64,000 nucleotides of DNA from Megamerina dolium (taxonomy: Eukaryota > Arthropoda > Insecta > Diptera > Megamerinidae): the NCBI GenBank assembly GCA_963854835.1, contig OY978525.1, positions 2,809,501 to 2,873,500 of the forward strand, read 5' to 3'. This document shows, one piece after another, positions 48,205 to 61,851 of this stretch. Position 1 is the stretch's first letter, and each line of letters opens with the position of its first letter. A program made the translations under genes and the position numbers. A model generated the notes under the pieces. The model ran no database searches and was not told the origin of the DNA. It saw only the letters and a list, made by a program, of their open reading frames with translations.

Positions 48205-49059
48205 CTATAGGAGAAGACATAGTTAGACATTAGTAAATATCTAAATTTTGTAAAATTATTTCAAAAACTCTATTACACTCACCACCATAACCACTGTAGA
48301 TATTCTGTTCCATATCAGCTTCTTCGTTTTGCATATGCTCTGCCATATTTGACATATAATCTTCATATTTGTTACGATTGCGACCTTGGCCAGCACCGCC
48401 TCCAATATTGTAGATATCATTATAGGTTCGTCGTGGTGGCGCTGGTGCACAACACTCCAAGTCGCAATAGATATGTGAACTGTTGCGTCGACGATTACGT
48501 GGCATAGTTGATGCCAAGCGTGACGGTGCACAATATGCACTGCTACGTCGAGATGTTTGTTGCGGCATATAGTAATATTTCGAAGACACTGGCTCACCAG
48601 CCGGGCTGGGTGATGATGAAGTCTCATAGTAATCAGGAGTAATGTCATCACTAGTCGGTGTCGATGGTCCAGATTCTAATTTCCTATTTATGGAGAAATT
48701 ATGCATGAAATATGTATCACTAAAAAATAGTGAAATGCTCTTAAAGAGTGCACATCTTTTACAGGATTCGAAGTCTTAGAGTAAGTCTCTCCAATGTTGG
48801 TACACTTTCTTTAAGACACTTTTCATTGCATATATTATATACTCCCTACTCACTTGCGCACATAATCATAATTTTCTAAATCCCATGGATCGACATAACA
48901 GCGCTGTGATGCTGATAATGTTGTGCCATAGATGTCCTCTGTATTGTCGATGCTATAATATGGTGATTCACTGACATCAAAGCGTTCCTCATATGGGGCT
49001 CGTGGTAATGGTATTTTTGGACCACGTCGTCGTGGTGTTGTTTGACTATGTTCGCGCAT
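47681..49059 (-). CDS. Unrecognised Tyr/Ser-rich 376-aa protein
   Basis: Three coding exons, 49059-48854, 48683-48283 and 48204-47681, with consensus introns in phase (AA|GTGAGT to AAATAG|G; G|GTGAGT to CTATAG|GC). ATG at 49059 has an in-frame TAG three codons upstream, and the exon itself begins after acceptor TATTATAG at 49082, so translation starts in the second or later exon. The protein is rich in Tyr, Ser, Pro and Arg, with no signal peptide or membrane span. It has basic RRR(S/N)S motifs that look like kinase sites, an SH3-ligand-like PAPPPVPPTYD, a Gly/Tyr/Ser segment and an ordered-looking end (GLLQIDYSCSWNDLDRIIG). Stop TGA at 47683-47681 is followed directly by AATAAA. A cytoplasmic scaffold or adaptor is a guess; I know no homologue. 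Confidence 0.85.
48283..48683 (-). CDS. Tyr/Ser-rich gene, coding exon 2
   Basis: (K)KLESGPSTPTSDD to NIYSGYG(G); acceptor AAATAG at 48684, donor GTGAGT at 48282. Contains TSRRSSAYC and RNRRRNSSH. Confidence 0.87.
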
Positions 49060-49081
49060 ATTTCTCTACACCGCACGTGAG
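48854..49081 (-). CDS. Tyr/Ser-rich gene, first coding exon with 22 nt of 5'UTR
   Basis: Acceptor at 49082; UTR 49081-49060; coding 49059-48854 (68 codons plus 2 nt), MREHSQTTPRRRGPK to NYDYVRK. The upstream untranslated exon is not found. Confidence 0.85.
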
Positions 49082-50328
49082 CTATAATAGAAAAAAGAAA
49101 CAAATAAATTTTGTATTAATTAATTTTTTTTTACTTCTTGAAAATTAATCATTTACAACTACACAAATAGTTGAAAACATGTCATTAATTATATGGGTAC
49201 TTTTAAATTGATATAGATAATATTTAAATTAAGTTGCTGAACAACTTCAAGTTACCAGTTGCAACCACTAATTCACACACATACGTTTGGTCAAGTTATT
49301 TGCCATATTTAGAATACTTGTTAAAGAAACTAGTCTAAAACGTTGTCACCCTAATGATTTAATATACTTGCATACATATATACAATACATGACCTTGATG
49401 TAAGTAATGTCCAATCAACATTCTCTTCAATAACGACCCTGAATTGAAGATAATAAAAAATCGTATCATTCATTTAAATATTCCAAATAAATAGTATATC
49501 CAATGTAAATCATTTCGAAAATCATTAAAACTATTAAAACAAAGTCATAAAATACAATCAAATTTATCAAACTTTGATTGCAAGTCATAAAAAAGTCACA
49601 ATCCAAATGCATGCACCCCACTGAAGATGTTTGATGACGGAAACCATACGGAAGACACATGTATGTACACATATGTATGTACACATGTGTATGTAATCTT
49701 CGTTATGCAAATATCATAGTTTGACCAAATGCTAATCATCATAAAAATCATCACCATAGAAACCTGTGCAATTTGGTTGCAATTTTTATGCAACTTCAAT
49801 TACTGTTGCTATTGCTTTTGCTGTCATTTTCTTTGTAGTAAGTTGTCGTTGCTGTCAACATTGCCATATGTTAATTATTGCTGTTGTGTAATGTAAATAT
49901 GCTGTTATCAAAGTAATAGAGTCAATTTATTAATTTAATTATGTGAATTATTAGTGGAAATACTTGATGATGCAAATTGTCAATGAATGATACTTGTTCT
50001 ACTTGAACTTGAATATTACGTACAGTGATGGAAATGTTTATAAACACAAAAAATATGTTTCTATGAAAATATTAATTTCATATCAAATACGCAACTAGAA
50101 TTGCTGGAAAAATAAAGTATAATTTCAAAATTCAAATGTTATTGTTAAACATTTATCTCAAAAATTAAACATTTACTGGTGGTTTTCATTTTTTTAAAGC
50201 ATTTCTAATGTTGCAGATTACATTTTGATTTGAAAAAGGTGATAATTTTTGCTAATTTTGTCTATTTTTTCAAAGAATTGGCAAAAATTTAGCAATGCTT
50301 TGTAAAAAGAATGCCGCATATTCGTTAC

Positions 50329-50678
50329 TAGGTCCCTTCGCGTACGTAATAGTTTTTACAAATTATTGCAAATTTTACTATTTCTTACTGGAAATGTATT
50401 CGCGTATGCCAAAAACCAGTAAAAGAGGGTAAATTGAGAGAGAGAATGATTTCCTCTCTGTGATAATTCTTGCAAATTTTTACTGGTAATATTTCTACTA
50501 GTAGGAATTCGTAACATAGAAAAAACAGCTGTTCTTACAGGAAAGTGTCAGAACTGAAGGAGTTTGAAAATTACTAGCAAATCTTACAAATTGTTCTCAT
50601 TTTTAGAGAAGATTTTTCGTACACTCTTGAATCGTGTTGATAGGGAAAGTTTACTAGTAAAGTACGCGAACGGACCTA
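50329..50678. mobile_element. 350-bp MITE with terminal inverted repeats
   Basis: Left end TAGGTCCCTTCGCGTAC; right end reversed TAGGTCCGTTCGCGTAC; similarity continues to about 30 bp (GTAATAGTTTTTAC / TTTACTAGTAAAC). No coding capacity. Target duplication unclear. Confidence 0.82.
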
Positions 50679-51139
50679 TTGTTATACTATACTTTATTCA
50701 AAGCCTCTCTATAAAAAAAAAGTATGTTGTTGAATATGGGTTTTCATACTTTCATCCGAGTGTCCAGTGGTTAAGTAAGCGCTCAAGTTGACTTAACTTA
50801 TTGCTTCAGAAAAGTAGTCATTGCAGAAAGAATAAATTTGTATTTTTTTTTTTCTGCTAGAAAATATGGGGTTGTTTGTAATGTCAAAACAAAGTTGCAT
50901 TTGGCAGTCTTTGCAAATCGGAATAGAATCTATTTCCTTCTCAAGTTGAACTAGAAAATGAATCAAAAGTAACTTCACAAATAAACTCTTACTTTGCATT
51001 ACTTTAGCAAATTGTGTATGGAAATTTGTCTCTCCTTAAGAGCTGGACACTAAGCTTTTTATACGAATTTATAAAGTTATCGCACTGAAACTTGTTATGC
51101 GGAATTAATTTCACCTCAGAATTAATATATATTAGAAAA

Positions 51140-51950
51140 TAGGAGTAATCGGATGAAAAATACCTTTACCTTCTATACAAAAGTATGTTGTTCAACGTAT
51201 GTCTTCATAATTTGTGAGCGAAAATATGAAGTTATAGATTTAAAACTCGGTGTGTATGAATATATTTCATAATCAATTGACATATTTAAAAATTGGACCA
51301 AATCAAATAAAAATCACTCGTACCTCCCATACAAGTTGATATTTTCGAATGTATATTTTTACACTTTTCGCACGAAAATCTAAAGCAATCGAATTAAAAC
51401 TATGTGTATAAAATAATATTTATTTAAAAAATATACATTTCTCAATATGGGTTGGAACGGATAAAAATCAAGTCTACATCCCATACAAACTTATGCATTT
51501 GAAGCGGTGTTTTCACACTTTTTGCATGAAAATATAAAGTGAACATGCTGAAACTTGGCACATACGATTATGTTTACTAATTGAGAGAGATATACTGAAA
51601 AAAGAGCTAAATCGAATGAAAATCACACCTACCTCCCATACAAACTTATGCTATCGAAGGTATATTTTTACGCTTTTCGAACAAAAATATTAAGTTATGA
51701 AGCTAAAACTTAGCACATACGATTATATATGCCTAAGAATGAACGAATTCAAAAATGAGTGGAATCGAATAAAAATCACACCTACCTCTCATACAAAAGT
51801 ATATCCTCGTCTGTACTTTGTGCACGAATATATGAAGTTATAAAATAGAATTGTGTGATTATTTTGATTAAATTGCGAGAATATTTGAAAATAGGCTCTC
51901 TCGGATGATAATCACACCTAACACCAGTACAAACTTACATATCTGTTCAG
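51140..51950 (-). repeat. 154-bp-period degenerate tandem array
   Basis: Units carry CCTCCCATACAAA (minus: TTTGTATGGGAGG) preceded by GAATAAAAATCACACCTA-like and followed by a TTTTCG...GAAAATAT...AAGTTAT block. The core recurs at 51172, 51326, 51480, 51635 and 51788 (steps 154, 154, 155, 153), with a sixth weaker unit near 51924. Non-coding. Confidence 0.85.
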
Positions 51951-54899
51951 TTGTAGACTGTCTAAACTTCATTATTATCGTTGTTATTTTATTATTTTTT
52001 ATTTAAATCATTTACTGTAATTCAATGGAAAACTGCTCAAACTAAATATGGAAGCATATGTTTATTTTCACTAATTACTAGCATTATCAATGGGCCTAAC
52101 TTCAGTTAGCTTAATGCTCAATGTTAAAGTTTACTGCAGCCAATGTCGATAGCATTTACATTTAATGAGAGCATATAATACATATACATACATAAATATG
52201 TTTGTAATTATACATATGTCTATTGTTTTAGAACGGAAGTTAATGCTCTAAAAATGTATGCGCTCAATGGTACTTATCGTATATTTGAGTAGTAAATTCT
52301 TCAAGGTTAGTATGTAAAGTGCAATTGATTGATGGTACTCCAGGCATACACATTGTGTTGAATGCCAAATCTATGCTAAAGAGTTTCTCAAAAGATCATG
52401 CAATAATATCTTCAAATAAGATTTCATAAACGGTGTGAAATATTAAATGACATTTAAAAATCGTGATCCATCATGTCAAATATACATTTCTATGGTTAAA
52501 TTTATTGTATGTATGCAATAAATAAACGTTTAGTATATTTAAATGTACAACATTAAGATGGTAATAAGGTCATTTATTTTAGCTACGAACATAAACCATT
52601 TAAGAGTGCATAATATTCGTAATCATTTAGTAAGAGGTTCAAAATTATTAGTAAATACCTATTTGAAGTAATCAATTTTGCCTAATTATGTAAAACAAAA
52701 CAAAACAAAACAACAACAATAACAACTAAAAATCAGATGTTTGGATATTTTTGCATTAGCAAAATTTAAGTATGTAGCTATTTAATGATATGTTCGAAGC
52801 GTGCAATAACCCCACAACAATGCAATACATAATATGTAGCGTTTATGTAGCATGTATGTAGTTGTAATCTCATTATTAACATCGATTTTATTAAATTAAA
52901 TAGAGCATGTTTATATATATATTTTACATCGATAATAATTTATGTATGTACTACTTACGAGTACTGGTACACCTTCATCACGCTTGTTTAATTTCAAGTG
53001 CATGCAAAGAATGCTTCAAGGCTGTTATAGGCAATGCACCATAACAAAATATCCAACGAAATAAAAAATGCATAAAATATGGTTTTGGGGAGAAAATATT
53101 AGTGTCATTTTCTATACAGATGACACTAATAGCCTAAACAGACGACAGCCTTAATTTGCATTAGCAGCCTTAATGCAAATTGTAACTCGTGCATTTATGT
53201 GCATCGTGCATTTATGTTTATATTTCAATATGGTCATACTGTAATACTGGTACTGGTATACTGTAATACTGGTACTGCTAATAAGTGAAATTAAATAAAT
53301 ACGGTAAGTGCACAATCTACGAAGATGTGTTATTTTAACAATTTTAAGATAAAAGACCGAATAATAAATTAAAAATGCTTTTTTTTTCAATTAAAATGTG
53401 GTTTAGTATCAACAGTGTCCTAAAAAGGACTACTAAAGAAAATTGAGCAATACCTGCATTTAGTAGTAATTAAATTTAATATCAAGCACAAAATATCCGA
53501 TACTTTTTCCCCAACAAATAGAATCAAATTTCACTTTTGTTCATATTGCATACAATACTTGCTGAACGTGAGTCCATACAACATGTATTTTGTTTCATAT
53601 TCAGTACGTACATCAGGGCGTCATAGTGGTGGCATTCAAAGATGTTTACTTACAGCTTCACACATGAAACATCGAGATAATTTCTCATGTAACTAAAAAT
53701 TAATGAAGTGTGTGAGAAAGAATGCAAAAAAAATTAAAAAATGCAACGAATACACACAAATACTTTTGTACAACATCAAACAAAAGATGATTGTAATTAT
53801 GCATGCAATGTTTCAATGAAAAACGCGAGAAATATGCAACATGGGACACTTGCGTCCAACACCACCCCTAATTAAGTATGAATATTATGAGTATGAATTA
53901 TTGTATGTTTCAAGAGTTTTTCTTTCGTTTTTTGTTTTTTTTTTTGGAGAAAGCTTATTTTGCATTTATAAAAGTGCCTAGGTAATTTATCATAGAAAAT
54001 TAAAATGCATGCAAATTACACCAGACATTTACGTCAACAGCAAGCCTATTATTTCTACATAATATTATTGTTGTTGTAATAGTTAGTTTGTTGAACTTTT
54101 AAAAAGGAAAAAAATATTTCTAATAATTAACTTAAATATTAACAATATATTAATTATAATAATTATAAATAATGAAATCAAGTTCATTGTCTTAGTGGCG
54201 TATGAGTTACTTTAATGATCAAATGTATTTCCTTTTTAAAATTATTATAAATATTTCATATATATTTAAATATGTCCATTATGCTATGTATAATAATTTA
54301 TATTACAATGTTACAATTAATTGAAAGTAAAGTTATTAAAAATTACAGGAGATTTGAGGCAATTTCATTCAATTTGTATGGGTTGTTTGATTGTCCGTAG
54401 ATTGGGATGACTTTTTCGTTTTTTTTTTGGAAACTAAAGACTTTATTAAAATATAATTTCAGTGAAGTAAAATAGATATCATTACAAAGTTAGAGTTCTA
54501 ATTCAACTTTTGTGGAAGAAAATTGTAGAGTTTAATAAAAATTAAAAAAATTGTTTTAGTTAAAATTCGAGGAAATAGGTTCTCTTCACAATTCAAGCTT
54601 ATAAAAATGTAATATACAATCCATTCGTTCCATCTTTGAAGTTATTCTCATTAGTAAAATTTTGTAATGTGTAAAAAAAATATCAAATCAAAGGTGAAAC
54701 AGTTGAAAACCTAACTTGAATGTGTATTTTCGTTTTTTTGATTGATTATAGTCGAGTATACATTAGGAAAAGGTTATTACAATATTTATTGAAAAAAAAA
54801 TAAGTAAATGTGCATATGCACATTAAGATGAGTCAAATATTGAAATGGCTTGGCTCAGCGAACAATATAAAATTTAGACGATAAAGATATTTTCCTATA

Positions 54900-55560
54900 A
54901 AACACTGAATTTTTTAGGGGAATCCCACTAAGAAGTTTAGATATAGGGTAAGTATGTTCAGCAGAAATTTTGAGGGAAAAAAAATTAAGGAAGGTCAGTC
55001 ATACATTTTACCATTCTAAATGCGATCTTTGTACAGTTATGGGGTTAATAGTCGATTTTCAGAATTTTTTTTTTTTTGGTTATTTTGTATGAGGGTCCGC
55101 TAGAGCAATGGAATGGTAAGTATGTTTGGAGGAAATATAGGAAAGGAAAAAATAATGGACGTCAGTCATATATTTTGTGGTTATTTTAATGTTTTTATAT
55201 GTTTTTTCGGTCATTTTGTATGGGAGTGTTCTTAAAGGGCGGATATAGAGGGTATGTATGTTTGGAAGAAATTTTAAAGGTAAAAAATTAATTATTTAAT
55301 GTCAATTATTCATTTCATAGTTTTAGGAACGATTCCTATTCAGTTATGGAGATATTTGTCGGTTTCCCGAATTTTTTTTCGGTTATTTTGTATGACAGTC
55401 CTATTCAGTTATGGCGATATTTGTCGATTTTCAGATTTTTTTCGGTCATATTTTATGGCAATTCCCCTAAGAATCGGAGATAGAGGGTAAGTATGTTTGA
55501 AAGAAATATTGAGAGGTTGGTCCTCCAGTTTACCCCTCTAAGGGCGATGGGTTTGTCGAA
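54900..55560 (+). repeat. Degenerate TAAGTATGTT-type module array (locus 2)
   Basis: Four or five units with TTTGTATGxxxGTCC..., GATATAGAGGGTAAGTATGTTTGG, GAAATATTGAG and TTATGG(A/C)GATATTTGTCG. One unit is partly duplicated at 55335-55430 (CCTATTCAGTTATGG twice). Confidence 0.65.
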
Positions 55561-57983
55561 AAGAAAAAAGTATGCGGTTAGAAATCAGAAATTTCTTTAT
55601 GTTTTCTCGGGAAAAAAATGCTTGCTATGATTCAAAGTTTATGTTTTCTACTAAGCCGTGGTCAGCATTTTACTTCACATAATTTAACCCACCTTAATGC
55701 ACATACATAGATTACATTACACCTCGTAGCAGCTCTTCTGCTTGAAATTGAAACATGAACGGTTGGTCTTCTGATATTTTCTTATTATTTATTTTGTAAT
55801 TTTTTATTGATTTACCAACTCATTATATAATAGTTGTTAATAATACTGAACCTTCTGTTTATTTTTTTTATTTATTTATATTTTCCATTAAAATCAAGTT
55901 GATTTCTTTTATTTATTTACAAGACAAATATGATATACGATAGTGCGTGTATATACTTATTTACTAAAATATTAGTTGAATTTTTGCCTTGAAGCTTGTT
56001 TGCACGTTCGATGATTGATCGATGAATACATAATTAATTAATGATCAAGCCATTTACATATACCATACTAATTTCAATTTGTATAAAATTGGAATATCTA
56101 CCAAAATAATAAACAGAAAATAATATTTTCATACATATATGGGAGAATGCAATAAATAACGGTCAAATTTAATATAAAATGAAAAGTGGTAATTACTGCT
56201 ACTGTACTGCTATCAATACAATAAATTACTGCATTGATTTCATTAAAAATCATTTTTACATATGGCAACTCTAACGAATAATTATTTTTCTTTAATAGCT
56301 CTATATCCTGCAAAAGATGAATCAAACGTATTGTAGGAAAAATACGCGACGCTTATAAATCAAAATAAACACCAGAATAAGATCCCTTGATCCCAAAACC
56401 TCTACAAATGAGTGCTTTGAGGGAAAAAAAGGCATTAAAAGCCATTTTAATGTAGCACTCATTATTATATCTTAAATATTAGTGAAAAATACATATGTAT
56501 TTTTTAAATTCTTTGAACTCAAAATTGAGTACCAAGCTATGTATTTCTTTGACAAAGCTGCTTAAAATAATCTATAGAATATCGTTAGGTCTTTAGATTT
56601 GACATACATATATACTATATAGTGATTTATTAAATCTAAAATATATTTCAAATGAAAACAGTGAATAGTAAAACAAATTCTCACAAGAATTACCTCAATA
56701 AATTCTCACACGAAATAAAATGTGAATATGTTTAAGGTTAACTGTATTATTACTTATATGCATACGAATATGAACTATGAGAATGAGTGCGATTTTTTTT
56801 TTTTATTATTTTTTTATTTTTTGAATTGTATTTTAAATACGAGCATCTTAATTAGTGTATTCACAGTAGCTGCAACACGATACAGGAAATAAAATAAAAT
56901 AAAAAAAATGTGTATAAAATAATTCCCAGAGTACTGCATAGATAAAATTATAATTTTTATACATATAATAATTAACTTTTCAGTGATAAACCAAGAAAAT
57001 ATTTCTTTGAAGACCAAAGTGAGAAATATGACTAGGTAAAAATAAATACGCTATCACACCTTCCGTGTGAATATTCGACTCTCAGACGTCGTAGAATTAC
57101 TCACTTAGCCAACATTTTTCAAATAAAACTTTAATGAAGCGGTGCAATGTCAAATAGAGAAACTACTATGCTTCTTTCAAATCTTGGGATACTTTGTGGT
57201 ATAACTGGGATATTCTTAGTGGCACCCAAATAGTCCTTAACTAGCTTAAGCTGACTCAACCGAATGATGTTTTTTGTGATTTGATAAGTTTTCAACAAAA
57301 TGTTTTTAGTCATTTAAATCTTGAGATTTTAGTCAATGAAATCTTTCACAAAAATTTCGTTTGAAAATAATTACTGTCAAAAGAATTGCCAACGGAGCTC
57401 TTATCTCATCAAAATCCAAAATAGGACGTCGATCTTGAGAAAGTTCTAACTGTCAAAGGGCTGCAACTGCAAGAAGCTTCAAATAAATTGTAGTCAGATA
57501 GAAAAAAATTAATTTATTGATGAATAATAATAAATAATAATTTGCTGATGAATAAAATTTACAATTACAATTACAAACGTACTTTGACAATTGAAAAATC
57601 GTTCCGAAATATGTTAGACTTCGAAAAATCCTTCTTTGGTCGAGTTTCACTATTATGAAAGGTTAAACGAGTATATGGCATAAACTGACTGTGATTTAAA
57701 GGTATGTATGATAATAGAAATATGCATGATCAACTGTCAACGCCACACGCCCACATGGAGCAAATGAAAATACTAACTAAATTTTTAACCCATTATAACT
57801 CACTTAATAGTCCATCTAGGAGAATAATATTAGGCATTTAGAATAAGATTAAAGTGCGTAAAAAATTTGTAAGATATCATCGAGCTACGCCCACAATTTG
57901 TTGTAGCTCCCATAGAAAGTTAGAAATTAAAAACAAAACTAAACTTCTATAACTTTCCCCTAGAATAAATATTAAATGAAATA

Positions 57984-58549
57984 CAAGGTGCAATAAATAT
58001 GTATTAAGACAGCCTCTAGAAAACACAATTAAAACACGATATCTGCTAATTTTTCGGTATATTTTTTCGAAATATTCTCCTCCTGATTCAATACACTTGT
58101 TACATCGATTTAATAGTGATTCAAACGCGTGTTCCAGCTCATTTTTCGGAATTGCCTCCAGTGCCCTCGTCGAAGCCCGTTGTATGGTCTGAATGTCATC
58201 AAAAAAGCATCCTTTCAACTTCAATTTCAGTTTTGGGAACAAAAAGAAGTCGCACGGTGACAAATCAGGTGAATACGGCGAGTGATTCAACACACAGACC
58301 AGATTCCGAGCCAAAAATTTACGAACAATGAGCGTTGTGTGTTAAATTTCATGTTAAAATTTCAACATCAAACGAACACGTGTTTTGTAAAATGAATGTC
58401 AATAAGCATTAAATGTCAACCGAATACCATGAAATTTTGACAGTTAGTAGAGAAAGGTTGAAGCTTCAAAACGCATGTATTCACACATAGATGGCGCGCT
58501 TGGTTGCTGAGATATGGTTCGAGTCTTAATACATATTTGTCCCTCCTTG
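57984..58549 (-). mobile_element. Internally deleted mariner-like element
   Basis: TA-flanked, with inverted ends CAAGGTGCAATAAATATGTA (57984) and, reversed, CAAGGAGGGACAAATATGTA (ending 58549), both continuing TTAAGAC. The minus strand keeps only the C-terminal transposase part (NHSPYSPDLSPCDFFLFPKL, which includes the third catalytic Asp), about 58290-57930. The N-terminal half is deleted, so it cannot move by itself. Confidence 0.9.
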
Positions 58550-61326
58550 TATGGTCGTTTCTAAGGATGGACATCTACAGATTATAAATCAATCGAGAGG
58601 ATCGACTGTTGATTTAATTGTAGTTTTATAATTTTTGTGAAATATTTTACAACAAATTTCACTATTTTTTTTTCTTTTTGCCAATATTTTATTGCATTAT
58701 CTCCTAATATTGTGACATCAAATTTATTGAAATTGTTTTACATCCATGGGATGCATCATAGTGCAGTGGATCTTAAACAATGATATTGCATTGCATCAAA
58801 TTACAGAAGAAATGGTGAAAATTTATATTTTATCCATTGTGATTCATTCTTATATAATCTATAAGAAACAAGTTCAGAAGCAAACAAATTATGTTAGAAA
58901 TAAGATATTGGGATATTGTTGGCTGATGAACTTCACTTATAGTTTCACTATAGTCTATATTATTATGTGATCAAATTGAAAAAAAAAAAAGGTTTTTGAA
59001 CTCAACCTTCGTTACATCATTTCGACTAAAGAAATGAGATAATCGATGCGCATTTTTACTCAATCTTAAACACATTTTTTCTGACCTATGTAATAGCAAA
59101 ACAAAAATATTTTTGTTTGTTTCTACATATAACTAAAAGCAATAAAAAAATAAGCGAAAAACAAGAGAAAGGGAGAGCAAAAATACAAAAACACAAAAAT
59201 TGAAAATAAAACAAAAAGAAAGTGGTATTATAATAATGAACACACCCATACACATATACGCGCCAATGACCAAATTTAAAGGGTAAAAATATCTAAAGAC
59301 TTCCCGTAAACCAATTTGTTAGCATAACATACATATTTACATATTATTTACTTAACTGTGGGTACGAGTAGGTGTTGTTCATTCATACCATTAATGAGAC
59401 TCTCGTGTACCGGTACTTGTACTAATTTGTACTGTTGTTTGGTGGGAAAAATCATATTACAATATTTGGCCGACTTCTGTCTAGCCTTGTCTTGTCGCGA
59501 CCCTCTGTTTTACGTTGTTGAAGATCGCTGCCGTTATTTTACGATTGTATGAATTACATAATTCTAAAAATTGGTTAATCTATTTAACTGTCTGCGGTCT
59601 TGATGATTTTCATTGGCTTAAATTAGTGGCTTGTAATGAGATATTTTTTTTTTTATTTTACTTTTTTTTGACATAGTTTTGTAGCATAAACTTTTTATTC
59701 GTTTCAGAGTTTGACTTTTATTGACTCTAAACAAATACATGCACATATATTTTAGGTTTATTTAATTTTCGAAATTTGTTAGTTTTAGTGATATTTAATA
59801 TTAATTATTCGAGTAAGTATAAATATACCATATATATATAAATATAAAAATTAATCATATAATTCATTGCTATTGCTATATGAATACACAATATTGTAAT
59901 AATAACAATAACAACAATAACAACAATAATAATAATAATAGGTGTAAAATTTGTGGTAACAAGATGAAACTTAAACCAAATGCACAAACAGATATGCTTC
60001 CAATTAATGCAACCAAACAATGAATTAAGTGAAACCGGTGTTACCAATTTTTAATTGAAATTTGATTTCGTTGTTGTTTCCCTTCCTTCCTCGTATATAT
60101 GAATAGTACAGTTATTGTTGACATTGATTCTATGTTTAAACATCATATACCATATTTATATTTGCAAACAATAATAAAATCGGTGTTGAAAAAATTAGTT
60201 CACAGAAGAAAAACAAAACAAAACAAAACAGAACAGAAAAAAATAAAAAACAATACAACAAAACAATAAATTGCAAACAAATTTGGTACACGAATTGTAA
60301 CTATGTACATATAACAATAGTAGTAAGTATAATAATATAGTTACATAGTTTGAAATACTATGTTAGTTGATACCATAATAATGTTGCCATAAAAAAATAA
60401 ATATTCATATAATCTGCATAGGAGTAAAATGTAAAATATATGAAAATAAAAAAATGAATGGAGGAAGCAGGTCTATTTAATTTTTATATTTTTTTGATTG
60501 TTATTATTATGATTATTTTTATATACTTAGGCATATGTATAACTGTAATCAAACGGAAAAATAATTATAGTAAAACTTGTAACAATAAAGAATTTACACT
60601 GTGTTAGTAGCATACTTACAATCGAAATGTTACATGACGACTTGCAAGGCATACATTTTATTTTATTTAATTTTTTTTTTTTTTTTGTATAATTACAAAG
60701 TGAATGTTCCAATAAAATATCTACAAGTGAAGTGATTTAATTATTTACCACATAGTCCTAAACTATTGCAACTATTTATTTATACAAATGTGCATCATTC
60801 TCTCTGCACACATATTTTGGAATAGTACTCTATTGACCTCTCACTCTTGCAAGACCGAAATGCAATACAACACTAAGTTAATCAAATTGTTGAAAAGAGC
60901 AAACATAGTTAGGAGATGACAAAACTGACAGATTATGGTACGTAACACAATTTTTATAACCTAAATCATTGAAAAACAAAAAATTTTGATAATTTGAAAA
61001 ATTTCCCCAAGAAAGCAAAAATATGATTTTAAAATTTTCTAATACAAGCATCAATTTTGTATGGGAGTCTCTTCAAAAAGGTGAGATAGGGGATGAATAT
61101 GACCGCTCTAATGGGATTTCCTGGGGTATTTGCCGAAAATCAGATATTTCTTGAGTGCATTTTGTATGGAAGCTTCCTTAAGAGGTGTAAATAAAGAGTA
61201 AGTATCTTTGAAGAAGAAATTAATGGGACTTGTTAATACACTTCATTGCTCTCGGTGTGACTCCGAGGCAATTAAGGGGTGGTATGTCGATTTTCAGGTG
61301 TTCTTGTAGGGTGGCTCCTCTTAAGG

Positions 61327-61445
61327 CTATTTTTACAGTAGCAAGTTAATTCATAGAATAGAATTAACTCACAGTTTTCAGTGGCAAAACGGTTAGTTAA
61401 CTCTATTCTATGAGCAAGTTAACTAACTTCCTACCGTGGAAATGG
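61327..61445. mobile_element. 119-bp palindromic element
   Basis: Outer 25-bp inverted ends CTATTTTTACAGTAGCAAGT / reversed CCATTTCCACGGTAGGAAGT, and an inner pair CATAGAATAGAATTAACT (61352) / AGTTAACTCTATTCTATG (61395). Practically the whole element folds on itself. It sits inside a unit of the module array. Confidence 0.8.
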
Positions 61446-61851
61446 CCCTAAGAGGTGGATGTAAGTGATTAATTTGTTCTGAAGAAATGTTGGCGGTGAA
61501 AAATTAATGCGGGTCGCTTATATATTTCACCATTCTAGGAATGATTTCTGAGAATCTATGTCGATTTTTGGATGTTTTTACGTTCGTTTTGTAGGGGGGT
61601 GGGGGGTTTCCATATAGGATCGAGATAGAGAGTAAGTATGCTAAGAGATAATGCTGGGGAAGAAAAATTAACTACGATTGGTCATACAACTCACCACTTT
61701 AAATTCGATTCTTGGGCAGCTATGTCGATTTTTAAGTATTTTTACGTCAATTTTATATGGGAGCATCCATATGGCGTGGATTTAGGGAGTAAGTATGTTT
61801 GGAGAAAATATTGAGCAGTAAAAATTTAGGGGGTTCAGTTATATATTTTAC

